Shown here: in pieces, positions 58,836 to 64,000 of the stretch
How the letters are laid out: the number at the start of each line of letters is the position of its first letter
Position numbering within the stretch: position 1 is the first letter of the stretch
NCBI GenBank assembly: GCA_050948905.1
Contig: JBMNES010000001.1
Span: forward strand, 2,790,001-2,854,000
Direction: 5' to 3'
Origin: DTKD01 sp050948905
Lineage (GTDB): Bacteria; Armatimonadota; UBA5829
DNA: 64,000 bases
Made by a program: the position numbers and the translations under genes
The notes under the pieces: model-generated
Seen by the model: only the letters and a program-made list of their open reading frames with translations
The model's database searches: none
What the model was told of the DNA's origin: nothing

Positions 58836-60857
58836 ATGCCGGGCACTAGCTCGATAAACGGCCTGGTTTCTGGCCTGCGGACTGACGAGATCATCGCAAA
58901 AATGATGGAACTCGCCAAGCGTCCGCAGACGAAACTACAGGCCGAGAAAACCGATGCGCAGTTAAGATTATCGACCTGGCAGAATCTTAACGTGCGCATA
59001 ATGGCGGTCAAATCTAAGCTGGACTCTATTGCTGTGTCCGGTGCATTTGACAACTGCCAGGCTAATTCGAGCGATCTCAGCGTCCTGCAGGCCTCTGCGG
59101 GCGTTGGCGCTTCCCCTGGGACTTATTTTCTAAAGGTTATCAATCGCGCTCAAGGGCATCAACTGGCCGGCGTGACTTCAGGCGAAGGAGCATTCAGCAG
59201 CCCCGCAGCGACTATCGGCACGGGTCAAGTAAGAATCAATTTTGAAAACGACCCATCTAAGGATTTCACGGTCGACATCGACACCGCTAACAATAGTCTC
59301 ACCGGACTAAAAGAGGCCATCAACAGGGCAAATGGGGGTGTGCAGGCTTCGATTATCAACGCCGGCTCGGCATCATCACCGTCCTATCAACTTATTCTCA
59401 CCAGCAAAGAGACCGGAGAGATATCACAGTTTACCGTGGATGCCGATCCGACGATAGCGGTGGATTTTTCGAGCATAGTGCAGAGAGGCACTGATGCCGA
59501 GATTCAGTTTGGCGGCGGAGGAGACGGAAGTTCGCCCATCATAATCAAGAAAAACACGAACACGATTAATGATCTTATCCCCGGCGTCACGCTTAATATT
59601 ATAAACCAGGCGCCAGACAAGACGATAAAGCTCGATGTGGTCCGAGGCACGGGCGTAATTAAGAGTTCCATCGAAGATTTTGTGGCACAATACAACGACT
59701 TATCCGACGCCATCGGCCAACAGTTCAAATTTGATCCAGCAGAAAAAGTAACCCAGCCTCTAATGGGGAGTTGGGATTTGCAACACGTGCAGATGACGCT
59801 CGGCAGTGCCCTTGGCGCAGTCGTTTCTGGTGTCAGTAAAGAGTTCAGCGCGTTGGCTACCGTAGGCATAACTCTGGATATGTCCGGGCACCTGCAGATC
59901 GACGATGCCGCGTTAAGTAAAGCCCTAGAAAATAACCTGCAGGACGTGAGCCGATTATTCGCGTCGTCTATGAGATCGGATAGCGCCCATATTTCAATGT
60001 TGTCCTCCTCATCAGCCACCCAACCCTCTTCTGCGGACGGCTGGGAGGTGAACATCACCCAGGCTGCGCGACAGGCTCAGGTGACCGCCGCAGAAGCATT
60101 CAGCGATGCACTGGATGCAGATGAAACCTTGACTTTATATACAAATGCGGCCAAAACTACCTCAATCACGCTGAAAGAAGGCTGGTCGTTGGAGCGCGCC
60201 ATATCGGAGATCAATAAGTTCTCTGATAAAACCGGAGCCACTGCGGTCGCCACCAGAGCCGATGGATCGATTTCGACCAATGCGGCTGAGAACGTATATC
60301 TTTCTGTCAGGTCAATTCGATACGGCGGCGATGCGGACGTATTCGTGTATTCAAGCAGAGCCGTCGACGAACCGGCCACGACCGGATTTGGTAACGCATT
60401 GGTATCCTCCACTGAGCCAGGAAATGGAAGCGGGCTGAAATCGCTTGACGTCGAAGGCACAGTAAATGGCGAAAGATGCACGGGCAAAGGGCAGATTCTT
60501 ACTGCCGACCCAGAAGACGCGAAAAGCAATATTCAAGGCCTGACACTGCTCATAACAAGCGAATCCGCCGTGAGCAGCAAAGTATATTTTACAAAGGGCA
60601 TTGCTACCTCGCTTAGAGATTCTCTGGTGGAGATGACCTCTTCCAATGGAACGATCTCCAAGGCCCAGGCCGCGCTTACTGAAACGATGTCCGACATCGA
60701 CAAAGACATGGCAAAAATCACAGAGCGACTTCAGGCTCAGGAGGATAAGCTCTACTCGCAATTCAGTTCTATGGAAACCCAGCTCGCCAAGTTGCAGCGG
60801 CAGGGCGAATACCTGGCGCAACAGATCACAGCAATGTTTAATTCCAATGGCAAGTAA
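58836..60857 (+). CDS. fliD: Flagellar filament cap protein FliD
   Basis: A 673-residue cap protein: N-terminal SSINGLVSGLRTDEIIAKMMELAKRPQTKLQAEK typical of FliD_N, middle with TNTINDLIPGVTLNIINQAPDKTIKLDV (flagellin-IN type), and a C-terminal coiled-coil MSDIDKDMAKITERLQAQEDKLYSQFSSMETQLAKLQRQGEYLAQQI. About 150-200 residues longer than common FliD because of an added segment near residues 385-570, which contains a second threonine/alanine-rich beta unit. FliD caps the filament and folds flagellin at the tip. Confidence 0.95.
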   Translation: MPGTSSINGLVSGLRTDEIIAKMMELAKRPQTKLQAEKTDAQLRLSTWQNLNVRIMAVKSKLDSIAVSGAFDNCQANSSDLSVLQASAGVGASPGTYFLKVINRAQGHQLAGVTSGEGAFSSPAATIGTGQVRINFENDPSKDFTVDIDTANNSLTGLKEAINRANGGVQASIINAGSASSPSYQLILTSKETGEISQFTVDADPTIAVDFSSIVQRGTDAEIQFGGGGDGSSPIIIKKNTNTINDLIPGVTLNIINQAPDKTIKLDVVRGTGVIKSSIEDFVAQYNDLSDAIGQQFKFDPAEKVTQPLMGSWDLQHVQMTLGSALGAVVSGVSKEFSALATVGITLDMSGHLQIDDAALSKALENNLQDVSRLFASSMRSDSAHISMLSSSSATQPSSADGWEVNITQAARQAQVTAAEAFSDALDADETLTLYTNAAKTTSITLKEGWSLERAISEINKFSDKTGATAVATRADGSISTNAAENVYLSVRSIRYGGDADVFVYSSRAVDEPATTGFGNALVSSTEPGNGSGLKSLDVEGTVNGERCTGKGQILTADPEDAKSNIQGLTLLITSESAVSSKVYFTKGIATSLRDSLVEMTSSNGTISKAQAALTETMSDIDKDMAKITERLQAQEDKLYSQFSSMETQLAKLQRQGEYLAQQITAMFNSNGK

Positions 60858-60872
60858 AGGTGCTAATTGATT

Positions 60873-61274
60873 ATGTCATTCAACGGTTATTCGCGATATC
60901 AGCAAAATCAACTCTCCACGGCGTCGCCCGCAAGGCTATTACTAACCACCTACGATGGGGCGATTCGATTCTGCAGGATAGGACTGGAGAAAATGAGAGC
61001 CGGCCAGGTCGAGGAGCAGAGTGTAAATATAAATAAAGCCCTGTCTGTGGTATGTGAGCTGTTGTCGACTCTTAACGAAGACGCAAATCCACCGCTGGTG
61101 GCTAGCTTGAAATCCCTGTATCTGTATGTGATTCAGAAGCTGGCTCGCGCAAATCTGGAGAGTGATGAAGCTTGCCTGCAGGAATCTATGAACCTGCTTA
61201 TCAGCTTGAGAGAATCCTGGGCAGAGGCTGAAAAGATAATCCAAAACGAGAGTATACAGGAGGAAGCGGCGTGA
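60873..61274 (+). CDS. fliS: Flagellin export chaperone FliS
   Basis: I chose ATG 60873 (AAAGGTG 9 bases upstream). The 133-residue helical protein starts YSRYQQNQLSTASPARLLLTTYDGAIRFCRIGL, the FliS signature, and ends with an acidic helix. It keeps flagellin unfolded for export. It follows fliD by 15 bases and overlaps the next gene by 4. Confidence 0.96.
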   Translation: MSFNGYSRYQQNQLSTASPARLLLTTYDGAIRFCRIGLEKMRAGQVEEQSVNINKALSVVCELLSTLNEDANPPLVASLKSLYLYVIQKLARANLESDEACLQESMNLLISLRESWAEAEKIIQNESIQEEAA

Positions 61275-61765
61275 CGGATTTTTCTTCGTCGAGAGATGAC
61301 CTGGTGGCGTCGTTGAGGGCGTATACATCACATCTTGCTGCTCAAAATGAGGCATTGCAGCAAGTATCGGTTACGACCGCCCAAATGCGAAGCAAACTGA
61401 CCAAAGAAGAAAACCCGGACATCTCCGATGCGCTGCTTCAACGTGACAGCGAAATTGCGCGATTTGAGGCGCTGCGGGATAGTGCGGATCAAACCGAGCT
61501 TCTGAACGCAGCGCTTGCCGCATCCAATACAACCAGCGAAGAGCTGAACTCAATCGCCCGATCGGTTATAGCCCTGCGTGAGGATTCCCGCGCCCTCGCA
61601 GAGGACATCCTCGCCTGTCAAAGCGAGTGTGAGATGCTGCTAAAACAGCGACTGGATGCAACCTCCGACGCTATACACCGCTCCAGACGGCGACGCAAAC
61701 TCGACGCCGCTTATGGGCCAGCGATCAGCCACGATGTGCCTACCTTTATGGATAAACAGCAGTGA
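61271..61765 (+). CDS. Coiled-coil protein in FliT position
   Basis: A 164-residue cytoplasmic helical protein, GTG start, coupled to fliS by a 4-base overlap. Heptad-like helices at about residues 8-50 and 85-135, and a basic patch SRRRRKLDAAYG near 140-151. Position and all-helical nature suggest a FliT-like chaperone for the FliD cap, but it is longer than FliT (about 120) and I see no firm sequence match. Its last 110 bases overlap an alternative longer frame of the next gene. Confidence 0.72.
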   Translation: MTDFSSSRDDLVASLRAYTSHLAAQNEALQQVSVTTAQMRSKLTKEENPDISDALLQRDSEIARFEALRDSADQTELLNAALAASNTTSEELNSIARSVIALREDSRALAEDILACQSECEMLLKQRLDATSDAIHRSRRRRKLDAAYGPAISHDVPTFMDKQQ

Positions 61766-61775
61766 GACCCTGACG

Positions 61776-62972
61776 ATGTGCAAAGCACGCAAATCTGCCC
61801 GCGCCTCACAAGGATTTCGGGCGTTGCTGCGTACGGCTGGGCTGACCTGTCTGATAACATCAAGCCTCCTGGTAACCTGCGCAGCCAACCAATACGAAGA
61901 CGTATCCGCGCGCGTGACAGCGCTGCACAAATCTAAATACGTGCGTGTGCTTGATAGCGGCAAATCCTCACAAGGCCGGCTGATTCCCGCCTTTGTCGTA
62001 ACGGACTTCTCTTCAGCGTCATCTCAGAAAGCCAGAGTATTGTTTGTAGCGGGCCAGCACGGCAACGAATATAACCCTGTCAGGACTATTCTTGAATACT
62101 GTGAAAAGCTGGCCGAAGGGGCAAATAAAAACACTCTGAAACGATGTATAGTCATCGTGGTCCCCACAGTCAATCCCGATGGGATCGCGGCTAATGTTCG
62201 ATTTAATGCAGATAATATCGATATCAATCGAGATTGGCAGGCTCTGCGCACACCCGAGACCCGCTTCGTCGATTCTTTAATTAAACAGTGGCAACCGCAT
62301 GTGATTCTCGATATGCACGAGTGGACCGGTCCAAGTGACGTACCGGGAAACGCCATCGAAGTCGCTCACATCTCAGCGATACGCCAAAAAGAGGCAATGA
62401 CCGAGCTGGCATCTTCGATTTCCAGTAAGTCCGAACTGACGCTGATATTATGTAGCCCTCATAGTGACAGACGACTTTTTCACCGGCGATATTCCGAGAT
62501 GGGTTATTCATCGTATCTTCTGGAGACCGCGGCAGATTTGAGCTACGCGAAGAAATCAAGCGCATATACGACAGCCATTGAAAAAGCCATCCAGGCTGTC
62601 TGCGAGAACACCGAACTCAGAGAGCAGTTGTCCCCGGCATCCGCCCGGTTCCAAGTCGCCACAGTCAGCCAATATTTAAAGCCTAAAGCACCGACTTCGC
62701 CGGTTGATATGAGATTGTGGCAGCTTGCTGTCGTGTTAATCGGCTACTGCGTAATATTGTGGGTGTTAAAACCGCTGTCCACTAAAAAAGAGTCCGCGTG
62801 GTCGCGCCGGTTTGTGATGTGCGGCGTAGAGTCCGAAGAGGTCGCACATCCTCTTATTAAAAAGCGCAAGCCGCAATCGCTTCTGAGCCGGAGTTGGTCG
62901 CATCGACGAATCAGGGTCAGATATCTGCAAGACTCCGATGCAGAGCCCGCATCGGAAGCGCCCATCTCATAA
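61776..62972 (+). CDS. Secreted M14-family zinc carboxypeptidase with C-terminal membrane segment
   Basis: I chose ATG 61776, which starts just before the signal sequence; the longer frame from 61656 overlaps the fliT-like gene and adds 40 unlikely residues. The 398-residue product has a signal segment (about 15-35), then the M14 motifs: zinc H and E in GQHGNEYN, NPDG, IDINRDWQ, zinc H in LDMHEW and the catalytic Glu in SYLLETAADLSY. One membrane segment (about 310-330) is followed by a basic cytoplasmic tail. It likely trims peptide side chains in the envelope, perhaps of peptidoglycan. The direct link to flagella is by position only. Confidence 0.87.
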   Translation: MCKARKSARASQGFRALLRTAGLTCLITSSLLVTCAANQYEDVSARVTALHKSKYVRVLDSGKSSQGRLIPAFVVTDFSSASSQKARVLFVAGQHGNEYNPVRTILEYCEKLAEGANKNTLKRCIVIVVPTVNPDGIAANVRFNADNIDINRDWQALRTPETRFVDSLIKQWQPHVILDMHEWTGPSDVPGNAIEVAHISAIRQKEAMTELASSISSKSELTLILCSPHSDRRLFHRRYSEMGYSSYLLETAADLSYAKKSSAYTTAIEKAIQAVCENTELREQLSPASARFQVATVSQYLKPKAPTSPVDMRLWQLAVVLIGYCVILWVLKPLSTKKESAWSRRFVMCGVESEEVAHPLIKKRKPQSLLSRSWSHRRIRVRYLQDSDAEPASEAPIS

Positions 62973-63005
62973 ATTAGAACTTCAATCTCAACCAGCCATA
63001 AATTA

Positions 63006-63040
63006 ACCGGCCCAGGCAATCGCCCGGGCCGGTACTGTTT
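63006..63040 (+). terminator. Convergent terminator
   Basis: ACCGGCCC (63006-63013) pairs with GGGCCGGT (63026-63033), then ACTGTTTT. On the minus strand it is followed by TTAATTTAT, so it may serve both converging genes. Confidence 0.72.
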
Positions 63041-63064
63041 TCCCAATGCGAGACTTGTCTCGAA

Positions 63065-64000
63065 TTAGAACTTAGTCAGCCAGTCGACTTCGCTCTCAAC
63101 AACTCGCGACAGTCCGTTGATTGTCAGGATACCCCTGGCTGCAGCGAAATCTCCGGTGGAGAGCACGCTCTTGTAACCAGGCGCGTTGACCGTGATCGGC
63201 GAGCCGGATCCGTCATCAAGAGTGAAGTTGTTATTGTCAACCTCAGCCACCTTGCCCCAGAACTTGAACAGGTAGGTCGAGGAAGCGGCGTTCATCTCCA
63301 CTCCCCAGGCAGCCTTGTTCGAAGCTCCGCGGATCAGAGTGGTCAGGTAGGTTCCCGATGTGTCTGTCGCATCATTGCCAGAAGCATCCGACGCAACCAC
63401 ACTCACGGTATGGACTCCAAGACCACCCAGCGCAACCACGTCTCCAGCCCAGATGTTGCCACCAGTATTGGTAAGCGAAACACCATTGGCCTTAACACTG
63501 GTCACACCGACGTTGTCTGTGGCATCGACTGTTACGTGAACCGCATCTCCACTGGCAACCATAGCCGGCGCCACAGATACGGAATTGATCTGCGGAGCGA
63601 CACTGTCACTGTCGTAGATGAACGGCCCAAGGTCCAGGGTTCCGTTGACTACTCCAGCCGAGTTGAAGCCCCTGACGTGCAGGTACCAGCTACCCGAAGT
63701 GGTGGCAGTCTGAACAGAAGTTCCACTCGACCAGGTCGCTTCAGAGCCAGTCCACGTATGAGTGGCCTGTTTGTCCCAGGCTATCTGATAGTGATCTACT
63801 TTGCCAGCTCCAAATCCGCCGACAGCGGTGAATGTGAACTTGTCATCGCCATAAGTGACGTTGATGTTCTTGTCGCAAGTCACAGTGGCGGCGCTCGGCG
63901 GAACAGAAAGCGTGGTGCCGCTGCCGGCTACGCCCGCGCTCTCCAGGACTCCTGCATACGCCTTGACTGTGCGGTTGTAAGCAGTGTTAGGCGCCAGGCC
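63065..64000 (-). CDS. Large secreted beta-domain protein, 3' part
   Basis: The frame is open from base 64000 to the stop at 63065, giving at least 311 residues; the true start lies outside the window (an internal GTG at 63883 is not a real start). Visible part: the end of an Fn3-like unit (GLAPNTAYNRTVKAYAG), a beta unit with WDKQATHTWTGSEATWSSGTS and WYLHVRGFNSAG, an Ig-like Big unit (VAPQINSVSVAP to DTSGTY), and a C-terminal OB-like domain of about 70 residues (FKFWGKVAEVDNNNFTLDDG) that matches the last domain of the giant amidase. No catalytic domain is visible. Likely exported to the envelope or cell surface. Confidence 0.85.
   Translation of the reverse strand, partial: GLAPNTAYNRTVKAYAGVLESAGVAGSGTTLSVPPSAATVTCDKNINVTYGDDKFTFTAVGGFGAGKVDHYQIAWDKQATHTWTGSEATWSSGTSVQTATTSGSWYLHVRGFNSAGVVNGTLDLGPFIYDSDSVAPQINSVSVAPAMVASGDAVHVTVDATDNVGVTSVKANGVSLTNTGGNIWAGDVVALGGLGVHTVSVVASDASGNDATDTSGTYLTTLIRGASNKAAWGVEMNAASSTYLFKFWGKVAEVDNNNFTLDDGSGSPITVNAPGYKSVLSTGDFAAARGILTINGLSRVVESEVDWLTKF

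Noticed and set aside
61656..61775. Longer M14 peptidase frame
   Set aside because: Overlaps the fliT-like gene by 110 bases and puts 40 polar residues before the signal sequence.

Overview
This 64 kb window comes from a bacterial chromosome of about 50-55% GC (estimated by eye). The organism is flagellated and almost certainly diderm, because flgA, flgH and flgI (P- and L-ring genes) are present. FliW and CsrA, a long RelA/SpoT protein, a DUF3866 protein, very large secreted Fn3-type proteins and frequent GTG/TTG starts are also seen. The mixture fits a deep-branching phylum such as Armatimonadota; that assignment is inference, since no rRNA is present. No CRISPR array, insertion sequence, prophage or rRNA was found.

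Layout. 1-1904: an NfeD-type membrane protease (5' end outside the window) followed by a slipin. 1969-3518: a PIG-L deacetylase and tRNA-Ser(GGA). 3582-15560: an almost gapless minus-strand run of 13 genes, folK, two GspF/PilC-like genes, a J-domain/TPR membrane protein, panB, panC, a sugar ABC transporter without ATPase, a secreted metallophosphoesterase, an AIR-synthase-fold protein and two half-size DMT genes. 15619-17217: a BON protein and a DUF5666-type secreted protein. 17396-19216: a MarR-type regulator with a C-terminal Cys cluster leading iscU-like, nfu-like and small helical genes, with a palindromic operator on its promoter. 19215-27766: MBL hydrolase, TPR protein, dtd, relA/spoT, recJ and secDF, a cluster known from Firmicutes. 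27918-36022: a PhnP-like hydrolase facing the operon mutS2-cdd-mtlD-SIS-pepT-like-DUF3866. 36343-37506: a UroD-family protein. 37667-47816: two giant secreted proteins (subtilase; GerMN-amidase) and an FGGY kinase. 48191-61765: a flagellar late-gene locus, flgF-flgG-flgA-flgH-flgI-flgJ-flgM-flgN-flgK-flgL-fliW-csrA-fliC-fliD-fliS-fliT-like. It is followed by a secreted M14 peptidase and, at the right edge, the 3' end of another large secreted protein on the minus strand.

How the parts work together. The flagellar locus holds rod, ring, hook-junction, cap and filament genes with both regulatory circuits: FlgM (anti-sigma-28) with two matching sigma-28-like promoters (before flgF and fliC), and FliW-CsrA with a GGA-loop hairpin plus a GGA-containing Shine-Dalgarno in the fliC leader. 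The MarR-iscU-nfu operon looks like an iron-sulfur cluster assembly unit whose regulator sits where IscR sits in other bacteria. Three of the secreted giants share a C-terminal OB-like domain with a conserved DDGSG core, suggesting a common envelope or surface role.

The most interesting candidates are the Cys-rich MarR in the IscR position with its operator, the shared C-terminal domain of the secreted giants, the CsrA hairpin in the flagellin leader, the tandem GspF genes with a J-domain/TPR partner, and several near-leaderless promoters. All functional statements rest on motif recognition by eye; no database search was run.
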